A DNA stretch of 64,000 nt from Solanum dulcamara (Eukaryota; Streptophyta; Magnoliopsida; Solanales; Solanaceae): contig NC_077245.1 in NCBI RefSeq assembly GCF_947179165.1, forward strand, positions 22,791,740 through 22,855,739, in the 5' to 3' direction. The notes beneath the pieces are model-generated. The model was not told the origin of the DNA. It searched no databases and worked only from the letters and a program-made list of their open reading frames with translations. A program made the position numbers and the translations under genes. Shown piece after piece: positions 34,411-45,737 of the stretch (positions are counted from its first letter, which is position 1; each line of letters starts with the position of its first letter).

Positions 34411-35911
34411 TAAAAGTGTGGGAAAGAGTGGTGGAGATGAGGGTTAGGAGAGGCGTGTCTATTTCAGAGAACCAGTTTGGATTTATGCCGGGACTCTCAA
34501 CTACAGAAGTCATCCATCTTATGAGGAGACTGGTGAAGCAGTGTAGGGAGAATAAGAGGGACTTGCATATGATATTCATCAATCTAGAAAAGGCTTACGA
34601 GAGATACTATGGAGATTTTTGGAGGCTAAAGGTGTACCTGTGGCGTACATTAGAATGATCAAGGACATGTATGAGGGTGCCAAAACCAGGGTAAGGACAG
34701 TAGGAGGGGACTTAGAGCACTTTCCAATTGTGATGGGGTTGCATCAAGGATCAGCCCTTAGTCCGTTTTTATTTGCCTTGGAGATGGATGGATTGACGCG
34801 AAAAATTAAAGGTGAGGTTTCATGGTGTATACTTTTTGCGGACGACATAGTCCTGATCGATGAGACTCGTAGCGGAGTTAATGCTAAGCTGGAGGATTGG
34901 AGACATACCTTAGAGTCTAAAGGGTTTAAGCTGAGTAGGACCAAGACAGAGTATTTAGAGTGCAAGTTTAGTGAGACACCTCACGAGGTTGGCGCGGAAG
35001 TTAGGCTTGGTGACCGGGCTATCCAAAAGAAAAGTAGTTTAAAGTACCTTGGGTCTATCATGCAAGGCAGCGGAGAGATTGGCGATGATGTCACACATCG
35101 TATTGGGGCAGGGTGGATGAAATGGAGGTTCGCTTCCGGTGTGCTATGTGACAAGAAGGTGCCACCACAATTTAAGAGCAAATTCTACAAAGTGGTGATT
35201 AGACCAGCTATGTTATATGGAGCGGAGTATTGGCCAGTTAAAGTCTCTCACGTTCAAAAGATGAAAGTAGCCGAGATGAGAATGTTGAGATGGATGTGTG
35301 GGCATACTAGGAGCGATAAGATTAGAAATGAGGCTATTCAGGACAAGGTAGGAGTGGCCTCGGTGGAAGACAAGATGCAGGAAATACGACTGAGATGGTT
35401 TGGGCATGTGAAGAGGAGAGACACAAATGCCCTAGTGCGGAGGTGTGACAGGTTGGTCATGGATGGTTTCAGAAGAGGTAGGGATAGGCCGAAGAAATAT
35501 TGGGGAAGGGTGATTAGACAGGACATGACGCAGTTACAGCTTACCGAGGACATGACCTTAGATAGGAGGATGTGAAAGACCCATATTAGAGTAGAAGGCT
35601 AGTACATAGTCTCGTTATTCCTCCGTATTAGTAGGCGCATTAGCACACTATAATTTCTTGTGTTCTGGATTCTGTTATTATCTTTCTATTACTTTCTGTA
35701 CTTTGATTACTCTAGTTTATTTGTGTCGCTTTCGTTATTTGCGTTATTCGTTATTTGTTTTCTCATATCGCTTTGAGTTTCTTAGCCTTATTTATGCTTT
35801 TTTGAGTCGAGAATCTCTCGAAAACAGGCGTCCTACCTTGACAAACGAGTAAGGTATGCTTATAGTTTATGCTCCTAAACCCACGTTGTGTCACTTAATT
35901 GTTGTTGTTGT
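34411..35911 (+). mobile_element. 5'-truncated RTE LINE inside the CACTA element
   Basis: Begins abruptly within the RT domain (KVWERVVEMRVRRGVSISEN) and ends with a GTTGTTGTTG tail after the standard 3' end (GAGTCGAGAATCTCTCG). The coding part is well preserved. Flanking direct repeats were not found. It sits just inside the left subterminal repeats, so it inserted after the CACTA element formed, or the CACTA moved with it. Confidence 0.88.
34619..35575 (+). pseudogene. LINE RT C-terminal half, long open frame
   Basis: 318 codons remain open. Residues 41-54 read [14 protein letters not shown]. Residues 72-80 read LFADDIVLI with both motif C aspartates. Then come [20 protein letters not shown] (thumb), [28 protein letters not shown] and [12 protein letters not shown]. 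The upstream part of RT (34416-34610) is in another frame, with motif A altered (FINLEKAYE for FIDLEKAYD) and a small deletion after it. The endonuclease is missing, so the protein cannot drive transposition. Confidence 0.88.
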
Positions 35912-37458
35912 ATTTCCTCCTTATTCTTTATTACGGAGAACAACGGTTTACAGGTCCAACACTCTTTGGAAAGAAAATGGTACATATGTTCCCATGGAGT
36001 CGTCTCAAATAGAGTGTTTTTCTTCTTCTTTCAGCGAAGCATTCAAATGTTGGCCTAGTTGATTTTCTTTGATTAATGTTAAGATAGTTTATTTTTTCAA
36101 GTTAGGATGGTTATAGTTGTGAGAGTATTGCTCCTGCAGAGTCTAACAATGATGTCTACAATTCTGTTGTCTCTCAGATAGGGTTTTAACTTTGCAACTT
36201 ATGTGTGGAGTTTATCTAGAAATTTTATGGATTTTATCCAAAAACCATCAATGGAATTACTCACTAGAGAGTTCAAACTTGCTTATTCCAAGATCTCTCG
36301 CTGGGGAGTCAAAAATTGCTTGACGAAATTGTTGGGTTCTTCAATAATTTCTTAGATTTCATAATCGTTTGTAAGTTATCTACATTTGCCCTAAATTTTT
36401 TTTTACAAAATCCAATCGTATGAGTTGCACAAATTCTTCTCATAATCTTTCGGTATTAATCTCTATTCACAAAATTTATTGGTCTGTGGCTCCGTGAAAA
36501 AGGATTTTAGAGCTAGAAGACAATTTTACTACTGGTTTTACGCATATTTAGCTTTTTCTCAGCCAGATTTGTTCTTCTTTAGGTAGGCTGGGTAATTGAT
36601 GTGCATAAGCTTTAGCTTCTATTTATTTTTCTTTTTTGTTGAGCCGCCGTGAGTCATTTCTCATTGTACAAAGTCGATTCTGAAAGTAGGACCATATGTT
36701 ACATTATCTTCTGGTATATAATTTGGGTATATCTATGTTTATACAAAGTCAATTCTGAAATGCCTCTTATAATGTCAAAGGATGCCTAGAAAGCTTTTGT
36801 GGTATATTATTGTAGTATGTTTGCAACTGCAATAAAATTGACCTGCATATGAATATATCATTTAAAGTTGGGGCACATCTAACACAATGTCCAGTCCACT
36901 GATATGTTTTCCTGTCTTTTTAGCATGTATATGCTTGTCATTCCTATAGTACACTACAAAATCTGAAATCTTGAACTTAAACTAGTATTATTATTCCCAA
37001 AACTTGAGTTACTTGTGCTCTGTAACATGCTACAGTAGGTTGTATTCATTATTGTGAGTGTAGGACTGTACTCTACATTTATCAGTTACTAAAATCTTTG
37101 GAACTGGAAATCTAGATTAGCTTGCATTTATTTTCTCTTCATCTGTTTTGAGGTAACTTATTTAAAGTTCTCTCTAACATTTATCAACAGGAATTTAACT
37201 AAGACTAGAACAAATGGGAAATAAAACATCCATTATATGCGATATCAATTATACGAGACTTCATGGTTTTCCATAATCCTCCCACTTTATTGGCCACTAG
37301 GACACACTCGTGAATGCAATATGCCAATATCACTAGTCAAAATTACGTTTTCTTATTAAACCTACATTAAGTTCGATTTGGGACTTAATATGTGAACCAA
37401 TTCAATACTGGCCAGCATTTTCCTTGTTCTTTTTTTAATTTTACCTACATACTTTTAG
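35912..37458. other. CACTA interior, nothing clearly recognised
   Basis: AT-rich, intron-like sequence. It may include intron sequence captured along with the COP1-like exons, as the first recognised exon is preceded by a normal acceptor. No other exon could be identified by eye. Confidence 0.45.
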
Positions 37459-37830
37459 AGGACATACAAATGAGAAGAACTTTGTAGGTCTAACAGTAAA
37501 CAATGAATAATACCTTGCATGTGGCAGTGAGATAAATGAAGTGTTTGTCTATCACAAGGTGTATTCCTGAAACTAGTTGACAAAAAGGCTCATTATCCAG
37601 ATATAATGAGCGATTTAACATCGTTTTCCAGTGCCTAATTTGTTATTGAACTATATGTTCAGGCAATTTCTAAACCAGCAGCTCGGCACAAATTTGTTTC
37701 TGATGATCAGAATAATCCAGATGGGGACATGTCATCATTTTTCATCAGTGTTGTTTGTTGGAAACGTGATAACCCAATGATTGTAACAGCAAACAGTCAG
37801 GGGACAATAAAAACACTTGTTCTTGCTGCT
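37459..37830 (+). pseudogene. COP1: Captured C-terminal exons of a COP1 homologue
   Basis: Two exons match the last part of the WD40 domain of COP1, the E3 ligase that represses light signalling. Exon A (37459-37558) follows a TTTTAG acceptor and reads GHTNEKNFVGLTVNNE, a stop, then YLACGSEINEVFVYHK before a GTGTAT donor. Exon B (37663-37830) follows TTCAG and reads AISKPAARHKF, FFISVVCWKRDNP and TANSQGTIKTLVLAA, the C-terminal end of COP1. The in-frame TAA (37508-37510) is an extra codon, and the normal stop after LVLAA is replaced by a Leu codon, extending the frame to 37872. RING, coiled-coil and most WD repeats are absent. A captured, non-functional copy. Confidence 0.85.
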
Positions 37831-38404
37831 TTATCAGACGATCAAACTAATACAAATGATCAATTATATTGAATGATTGATAACGTTTTGACTGATGAAG
37901 AGGCTTTTGATAAAAAGGAAAAAGAGGTATGAGTTCTCCACATAGATTCTCCATTGTACATGAATGACCAGATTATTAACATTGGTTTTCGATTTTGGTG
38001 GTTCCTTATAACCAGTCTGTTTGAAAGAAAGACGGATATATGTAGCTTTTTACGTGTGATTATATAGTAGTACAACAACAATCACGCCTCAGTTCCCAAA
38101 CTAATTACATAATAGTAGTAATAGTCACATAATTCTTATAGTTGGTGTGTATTCTCTATTTTCCAGGGTTGTGTTTAAAAAAATTTTCTTTCAAAGCATC
38201 ACCTTTGAGATAGAAGACTATTACTCTAGTGTCGAAAAAAATAGAAGACGGATATTCTGTCATTGCAGTTTGATAATGCTTGCTGCTTTGCTATTATTTA
38301 GTCGAAGGATGACAAAACAAATAACAAAACTTTACATGTCAGGTTCTTTCTCTTGATCAAGTATAGCTTTTAGAATATTACTTTCGTTCTTCTTTTTTTG
38401 GTAA

Positions 38405-38620
38405 TTGTGGTTTACATGTCAATGAAGGGAAGTCTTGGAGTAACCGGTAAAGTTGCTGCCATAGGAGGTCACGGGTTCAAGCCTTGGAAACAGCCTCTGG
38501 CAGAAATGCAAGGTAAGACTGCGTACAATAGACCCTTGTGGTTGGGCCCTTCCCCGGACCCTGCGCATAGTGGGAGCTTAAGTGCACCGGGCTGCCCTTT
38601 TTTGTGGTTTACATGTCAAT
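38405..38620 (+). mobile_element. tRNA-derived SINE with 19-bp target duplications
   Basis: The SINE body is 38424-38601. It has an A-box-like TGGAGTAACCGGTAAAG, a B box GGTTCAAGCC, the conserved GAAACAGCCTCTGGCAGAAA, GTACAATAGACCC, and an end GTGCACCGGGCTGCCC plus a short T run. The 19-bp repeat TTGTGGTTTACATGTCAAT is at 38405-38423 and 38602-38620, perfect in both. This fits the TS/Au-type SINEs of Solanaceae. The perfect duplication suggests a relatively young insertion. Confidence 0.93.
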
Positions 38621-39000
38621 ACAACAAGAAGCTCAAAGTTCTAAGTCACCAAAATTTTCTATTTGAAGAAATCCATTGTTCAAGCATTTTTTCTTGAATT
38701 GTTTTGAACATTCTCATAATGTAACTACACATCTTAAAATGTCTCTGACATGCATAACTCTCTCTTGTGAGATACAATTTCCTTGATTTGAATACTGGAA
38801 ATTTCTTCACCCATTCCATCATGAATATATGCATATGCATTGCTGCCAGAGTAACAAAAAGGAAAAACATCAGCTATTAGGTAGGATGAAATTCTTGAAT
38901 CTGATATTCAAATATAGTTAATTCTTGATCACAACATCATTGTTTCTTTTTTTAACCAATTTTTGCATCACCAGAGTTGTAGTCTGAACTTGTATTTGAG

Positions 39001-39076
39001 TATAACCAGCCTACGCCAGCTGGAGGTTCAATAAAGAGGGGCTTTGATGCAACAATGGACAAAAGACATGAAGTGG
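39001..39076 (+). pseudogene. Exon-like fragment of unknown origin
   Basis: Between an upstream CACCAG and a GTAAGT donor lies an open stretch reading [20 protein letters not shown] followed by [10 protein letters not shown]. The splice-like borders and composition suggest a captured exon. I do not recognise the gene. It lies between the COP1-like and carboxypeptidase-like pieces, in the same orientation as COP1. Confidence 0.35.
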
Positions 39077-39156
39077 TAAGTTCTTTCTCTTTAATCATAT
39101 TGGTCTAAGCATGTTGTAATCAGCTCCTCTCTACCCTACTTAGCATATCTTTATTC

Positions 39157-40098
39157 CATGATTTTGAATTTCTTCGAAGACCTCTACTGTCTCCTATGGG
39201 AAAAAATGGTCCCAACTCTGTAAAAGCACCTCCTTCAATTGATGAGCAACCTGAGCCTGAAACATAAAGATGAGACCTTTTATTGTTCTCGACTCTGCCT
39301 TCACGTAATTCACCAAATTCATAGCATTTTAATTTATGAAATCTTATCAAGGAAAAAGAAGTACAATTTTGCAATTTATTTTATTTATAACCAGTTTAAT
39401 TAGGCTTATTGTTATTTTTCCATTATTTGCTATTGATTCACTTGAGCCAAGGGTCTATCGGAACTACCTCTCTACCGTCACAATATTGGGATACGGTTGT
39501 GTACACATTACCCTCCCTAGACCTCACTTGCAAGATTACACTGGTATGTTGTTGTCTAGTTTAATCAGCCTTACTCATTAAAGATGTAAACTTTCACTCA
39601 ATTATAAGTTCCCTGTTATTTCTAAGGTTCTAGATTGGTTCAGTTCTACTACTGTTTTAAGTTCCATCTCACAGTAAAATTTAATCTCGTATAAGCTTGT
39701 GACACTTGGAAGCTACAGACCAACTCCAAGCAAGCTGTTTTTTTTTTTCAAACATCAAAGAATACAGAAAGCCTGAAAAGACATGACACACAACAAACAA
39801 AAAAGAAAAGCTCAAACGCCAAGAAAATAGTACCAAAAAACTACATGAAAGTACACATAAATTCCTAGTCGCATTTTGTTTAAAATGGATCAAGAAAAGT
39901 TAAAAAGAAAAAACAAACCTCCATTGAGGCAAAGAGAGGCTTATCATCAGGGTTCACCTTAGCTTCAACAAAGTAGTAAAACAAACTGCTCCAAGCATTC
40001 ACATCCACATTGACACACCCTGCATTTTGCCTAAAACCAACCTTAGGTTGTCCAGGCAATGCCTTCACTAAATCCTCCTCAGGAGGAAAAAAATTCAA
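39157..40098 (-). pseudogene. Captured N-terminal exons of a serine carboxypeptidase-like gene
   Basis: Two minus-strand pieces match plant serine carboxypeptidase-like (SCPL) proteins, S10 family hydrolases or acyltransferases of the secretory pathway. The first piece (40098 to about 39917) reads [20 protein letters not shown] and [18 protein letters not shown]. The second (39256-39157) follows a TTTCAG acceptor and reads [20 protein letters not shown] then [12 protein letters not shown]. The WLNGGPG part is lost or altered (SGCSS for PGCSS), and the catalytic Ser, Asp and His regions further on are absent. The intervening intron contains a LINE tail. It is a fragment inside the CACTA element, not a working enzyme. 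Confidence 0.83.
39410..39554 (+). mobile_element. LINE 3' tail inside the SCPL intron
   Basis: TTGAGCCAAGGGTCTATCGG, CGGTTGTGTACACATTACCC and CCTAGACCTCACTTG match the RTE 3' end, ending TGTTGTTG. Flanking copies of a roughly 19-bp imperfect repeat (CAGTTTAATTAGGCTTA before, TAGTTTAATCAGCCTTA after) look like a decayed target duplication. Confidence 0.75.
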
Positions 40099-40929
40099 AT
40101 TTTAACCTTTTTTTCTGTAAGACACTTCAAATTAGGCTCATTCACATGCTCTCCTATTAAAAAATAGATCTTTATTACAAAAAGAGAGAGAGGGATAAGA
40201 AGAGCACATGAATTCCAGATACCTTAACCCGAAAGCAATGATTTGCTATATATAGATAAGAAGAAAATGAGAGTTTGCAGGTCTTGTGTTGGGGTTGGTG
40301 AGTAGTGCAGCGGTGTTATGATTAAAGATGTTATTTTTTGAGCTTGAAGTAATTGAGTACTTAGAAACATGGCTTATCTGAATGATTAAAGATGCTTTTT
40401 TGAGCTTGAAGTAACTATGGCCATTAACAATCACCATATTCCAATATTTATGTTGTGTTTCCTGAGGACTCCAATTAAGAATGTGGTTCATGCAACTTAT
40501 TGTAATTCTTGAAATGATGAGATTGTTTATCTTCTTTTGAAGAGCACGAGGTTTTCGTATGACGAAGGGCAATGACATTGTATATCTTCTTTTGTAGGTG
40601 TCAAAAATGAAGAAAGGGAAGAAGTAGTGAAGACGACCTTACCTAGTTACTTGAGAAGATTTCTAGGTTGTTGATAGATATGTTATAATATTCATTTTGC
40701 TATCAAATGTTATGTAACTTATCGTAATTCTTGAAATCATGTAAAACTGAACTAATCATGATTTGGGTTTGACCACTTTTCATATACAGATACATATCAC
40801 AGATTGTTGGGTATTTTGAATTATCAATGAATATGAAAAATATTTGTTTTGTAATTTATATAATTTGTTGCGTATTATAATTTTTGATATATGTATATTT
40901 CAAACTAGGGCTGCTATTTTATCTAAACT

Positions 40930-41295
40930 GTTGTGATTGGTCATTGGAACTGTTGCAAAAGCTCATATCAACCGTTGTTATATGTACTCCAAACCGTTGC
41001 AATAGTGTGCTACTAATAGTTTATTATCCAAAAACAACCATTGCAATATAAAAATAGGTTGTTGCAATAAATGTCTATGGCAACGCTTATAGACCGTTGC
41101 AATTATTGCATATTTTCGTTGCAATAGAAGAAAGAATAACTGTTGCTATAGGTATATCTATGGCGACGCTATAGTAGAACCGTTTGCAAAAACCGTCGCT
41201 ATAGATCTATGGCCACACGAGCTGATGTAGCGCACGTAGAGCTATAGCAACGGTTATCGTATCCATGGCAACGATTTTACGTGTGTTGCCATAGG
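40930..41295. repeat. Right subterminal repeats of the first CACTA element
   Basis: Multiple AACCGTTGCAATAG, CTATGGCAACG, CCGTCGCTATAG and AGCAACGGTT motifs in both orientations, matching those at 34131-34360. Confidence 0.8.
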
Positions 41296-41315
41296 CCTTT
41301 TTTCTAGTAGTATGT

Positions 41316-42171
41316 TATTAACATCATTTCTCATATAATAAGGATAATCAACACATATCCCATAATCAAGTAACGTTATCAATACATATCCTCCACTTCT
41401 CGACTAACTAGTAGTTTAATTATCAGGGATATTATACCCATAACACTTATCACTTATCGCCAAACGTTTTCTACGACCTAAATCAATCCAGCTCAACAAT
41501 ACCATAGTTAACCATTATCTCAAACATAGCAGAAAACACAAATATGCAAATAAGTCGCAGTAATTAGACAGGAGCCACAACTTGTAACCCAAGCCTCCGA
41601 CATACAAGTGGTTGAATTCTATAGATAACTAACCCCATTCGTCATACTGGTGTTTTATAATCAGTACACATAGAAATAACTAATCACATATATGTTTATG
41701 TATAATATTTATAACATTCCTTACCAGCTCTACAATTAATAAACAGTCACAAAATCAGGGAAATCATATCCCCACTAATGTCACAGTTGTATAGTTTATA
41801 CATCCCATCAGTCTCATCTGTCATTCACTCATATGTACTCATCTAGTCATGACCTACACGGGATTCTAGGTGTCCATGTACCATATCGATATGGTATTTG
41901 ATCTATTATTCGTATCGATATGCTACCTCATTCAATACACACGACCACTAGTTCGTAGGATCACATCACACTAGCCACTCATCATTAAATTAGTACATGT
42001 ACTTTTATTGTCTCAACACATCTCAGGATGTTTTTTTCCAATTACCTCTCAAAACAACACAACAAATACATATGAACATCACAAGTATACATCATAATCA
42101 CATCATTAAAGACAGTTTTAACAATTCACAACTTATTCATACAAGTATTACCACAACAACATATATCAATC
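41316..42171. other. Stretch between the two CACTA elements
   Basis: AT-rich sequence without coding potential or repeats I can classify. It contains ATTCGTATCGATATG and TCGATATGGTATTTG, a small local inverted duplication near 41885-41925. Confidence 0.4.
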
Positions 42172-42189
42172 ACTCACTACTAAAAAACT

Positions 42190-42600
42190 CTCAAAAAATG
42201 ACGCAAAAAAGCGACGGACTACGACGCTTTTTTGGTCAAATTCGACGAAAAAGCGACGCAGTCACTTCCGTCGCTTTTTTGCTCGATGCTTTTAATAAAG
42301 CGACGGACTGCATCGCAAAAAGCGACGGACTACGTCACCCCTAAATTTATTTTTTTAAAAAATATATATAAATAAAAAACGACAGACTGCGTCGTTTTAT
42401 TTTTAAATTTTTATTTTTTTTTCCAGAAAAACGAGGGACAAAGGGTCCCTATCCGTCGCTTTTGTTCTTGGTATTCTTGAAAATTTCCAAAAAAGCGACG
42501 GACATAGAGTCCTTGTCCGTCACTTTTCTAAAAAAAATTAAAAAAAAATTCAGAAAAGTGACGGACTAAAGAACCCTATCCGTCGCTTTTACTGTAATAT
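42190..42600. repeat. Left subterminal repeats of the second CACTA element
   Basis: Many copies of AAAAGCGACGGACTACG and its complement TCCGTCGCTTTT, in pairs that form small hairpins. These are probably the transposase binding sites of this family. The ORF at 41997-42344 reads across the end of the element and is chance. Confidence 0.88.
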
Positions 42601-43952
42601 TTTTGACAGCAGAACCAAAAGTTTCTGCTGCCCACCTGAAATTAAAATGTAATTCAATAATAATCAATACAATCCAATCCAACACAACTAACCAACCAAC
42701 AAAATACACAATATACATCATAACGAACATAATTAAACACTCAAAACGAATGAAATCATAATATTTTAAAGTCTTTCAAATTTAACAACTTAAAGATCAT
42801 ATATTATCCTACAATAATTCAACATTTCTAAAGTGCAAGTTGGATTTTATTAGACAATTAAAGTACAAACTAATTCCAACAAGTAAACCAAATCAAATCT
42901 AAGTGTCAACACTAGATGGACACAAATTGATCTTGCAAGAAAATCAATTTTGTCATCAATAGGATCAACTAATGTTGTCACTTATGCTAAACTAACACTT
43001 TATCACTACAACACACTCTAAAAATTCAAACATATCCTAAGAAATCAAACAAATCCTAAGTAAAATGCAAGTGTTGTACATTGAATAAAAAAAATGAATA
43101 TATACAATAATTAAAATTTAAGAGGAAAAAATACCTCGACTTTTTTCAATTAGGTCTACGATGGAGGGGTTGGCGGCAGTGGGCTTGGCGGCGGCGAATA
43201 TTGAAATATTTAATTAGATTGTACCCCTGCATTTAAAACTTTGTACAAAAATATTCAACCTTAATTAATTATTTCACGCATCCTAAGTTCAAGTATCGAA
43301 AGTTGAGAATTTATTCAAACCAAAATAATTTCTAACTACTTAATTAAAAAATTCTAAAGTTCAAGTTCTAAAATCTAAGTTCAAGTAAAAAAATCCTAAA
43401 GTTCAACTTAAAAATCCTAAAGTTCAAGTTTTAAATTCAAGTTCAAAATTCACAACTTAAAGTTTACATGCATATACTTGAAAAATTCAAGAATTCTCAA
43501 GTTCAACATTTCTAAAGTTCAAGTTGATTTTTTTCTAAGTTAAAGTACAAACTTTCAAATTTCAAGTATAATTAAAGTTCAAGTATCTAAATTTGAGAAT
43601 TTATACAAACCAAACAAGTTCCTAAGCACTTCAAAAATCCTAAAATTTAAGTTCTAAAATCTAAGTTCAAGTTAAAAAATCATAAATTTCAAGTTCAAAA
43701 TTTAAGTTGAAAGTTCACAATTTAAAGTTCATATATCCTACAATAATTCAACATTTCTAAAGTTTGAGCTTAATTAATTCTTAAAAAATACAATTCAAGA
43801 AACCAAAGTTAATAACTTCATGAAAAATATAAATAATTCACAATTTCTAAAGTTCACAACCTAAGTTTAAATAAGTAAATGCTACACCAAAAAAAATTCT
43901 AAGTTCTACTTAAAAAATCCGGCCTAAAATTCAAGTTCAAAGTTCTAAATTC
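42601..43952. other. Interior of the second CACTA element, left part
   Basis: Non-coding. From about 43290 to 43950 it has irregular repeats of phrases like AAAGTTCAAGTTCTAAAATC. A GC-rich patch near 43160-43195 (GGTTGGCGGCAGTGGGCTTG) resembles the GGCGGCGGAGGTGG patch at 56730 near the other end, possibly internal relics of the ancestral element. Confidence 0.5.
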
Positions 43953-44290
43953 AATACTGTTAACACCCAATTTTGACCCTCCACAACGCAAATTAGCTAT
44001 CGAGTTTCTTTGAATTTCAAATATTTTTTGAAATAATTAACTTTTATAAAAACAAAGATATTTTCATGTTATTCTTAATTATTTTTATTTTTTTTATATA
44101 TAAATTTTAGTATAATATAAATATTTCTATAAACTATATCTTTGATTACTATTTATGTAGTTATTCAAAAATCATCTCAAAAAGATTTTATTTTTAACTA
44201 AATACATGTTAGTTAGGTTAGTTTAATTATAGTTTGCATTTGTGAAAATTTTAGTTTTTTCTAAAAAAAAAAATTGAAGTTTTTGGAGCC

Positions 44291-44298
44291 TATATAAA
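44291..44298 (+). promoter_or_regulatory. LTR TATA box
   Basis: GGAGCCTATATAAAGGCTC contains a strong TATA box about 330 bp into the LTR. The identical box in the 3' LTR is at 54241-54248. Transcription of the element probably starts 25-35 bp downstream. Confidence 0.7.
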
Positions 44299-45693
44299 GG
44301 CTCATATTCTTATTAAGAAGAGGAAAAAAGTGGGAGGCTCTTTAGCCACCCCAAAGTTAAAAATTTTCTTAACTTGACTGAGATTTTTGGATTCTTGTCC
44401 CCAGCCTAAAAGTTGTGAAAATTTCTAGCTTTCAATCTATATTTTTCTTCAAGGAAAATAGTAGATTGAAGTCAAAATTTAGGCTAAGAACAGTGTTCTT
44501 ATAACGTCGAACCCACGATGGTTCCAGTCTAAATTTTTAATCTGTTATTTTATTTTTTTATAGATTGGAGTTCCATCAAGCTCTTGGGTGGTGGTGAAAT
44601 TGTCTTCCGCTCATCATCTTCATCTTGTTGCCCAAAAAGAGGTAAAATCTTTCTCAGCTTTATTTTATTTAATTATTTTGATGTTTTATATTTAGTTGAT
44701 TCGTAGTCTTATTTTTTTCTAGTTAGCATGTATTAAGAATAATTAGATTAATGATAGAAATTTTTTATAGTTAGCATGTATTAGAATTAATTAGCTATCA
44801 TGTGTTAGGATTATTTCATGAAAGATCTTAGTTTTGTTCATCATTTTTCCAAATAGTTTTCTCTGACAATATAGATTTTTATGTTTTTAATTTCTTCTTT
44901 TAACATGATTTAGATAACAAAAAATATGCTTAAAGTTATTATTCAATTAGAATTTTCATGGCCTAATTGATTTAATTCTTTCTTTAAAATTTGAGCTAGT
45001 ATAACGTATACATTAAATCCGTGTTTTTTAGTTACTTGAATATATTTCTTCTTTTCTTTCCTTTGTCCACATATATGCATGTTGTTAGTCACTTTTAGGA
45101 TGCTCATCAATTTGATAACTTAAAATATCGTGATATGTTCCTTTGTTTAGCTTAAAATAAGTAAATGCTCTGTAATTTTATTTTGGTGCATGTGATATAA
45201 ATTTGAGTCCATCTTTGGACCCCATCGTTGCATATCATTGAGTTTTGAGTCTCTCATCATCTGTTTTAAATTGCTGGAAAGTTTATAAATAGAAAAGAAG
45301 GTAATATTCATGATTTATATATTGATATTGGGCTGTATACACGGAATACAAGTGAAAAACAGTGTTTTATACACTGATATACAGTATATATACAGTAATA
45401 TACAACAGATACAGGGAACAAACATGTGGTATAGTGTGTGTATATAGTTTGATATACAGAAATAAAATTGTGTACACTGTATAAAGTATATATATTACGA
45501 TGTACAATGTGTATACAACTGCGATATATACAATGGAATTGTGTTTAAGACCCAAAACACAGATGACCCAACAACTTAGTCCAGGCGTACAGAAACTAAG
45601 TGTCGGACAATATTTTCATGTGTTATTTATTATTTATTTATATTAATTTGGGTTGTAATAATTTATTTACTTATGTTATTTATGCTTGTTTAG

Positions 45694-45737
45694 CCAGACC
45701 CCACGTTGTGGGATTTCACTAAGTTGTTATTGTTGTA
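45694..45737 (+). mobile_element. 44-bp LINE tail inserted in the 5' LTR
   Basis: CCAGACCCCACGTTGTGGGA and TTTCACTAAGTTGTTATTG are the extreme 3' end of the RTE LINE. It is flanked by the 18-bp repeat TTATTTATGCTTGTTTAG (45676-45693, 45738-45755). The same insertion sits at 55643-55686 in the 3' LTR. Confidence 0.88.

Larger units (their letters stand above)
34116..41312. mobile_element. CACTA-type DNA transposon carrying host gene fragments
   Basis: The left end CACCATTAGAAATTGGACC and the right end GGCCTTTTTTCTAGTAGTA are imperfect inverted repeats of the CACTACTAGAAAAAAGGCC type. TGT is present on both sides (34113-34115 and 41313-41315). Next to each end, many copies of CTATGGCAACGGTT-like motifs in both orientations (34131-34360 and 40930-41295) form the subterminal repeats that CACTA transposases usually bind. 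No transposase was found, so it is non-autonomous. It contains COP1-like and carboxypeptidase-like exons, a LINE, a LINE tail and a SINE. Confidence 0.78.

Noticed and set aside
39681..39893. Minus-strand ORF as an extra SCPL exon
   Set aside because: The translated text does not resemble SCPL proteins and lies in the interval expected to be intron.
41997..42344. 115-codon ORF between the CACTA elements
   Set aside because: It crosses the CACTA terminus and target duplication at 42172-42175, so it joins unrelated sequences. Its end translates the AAAGCGACGGA repeats.
45367..45555. Tyr/Ile-rich minus-strand ORF, repeated at 55316-55504
   Set aside because: It is the same LTR sequence present twice and arises from TATACA-rich text. 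Its apparent conservation is due to LTR duplication.
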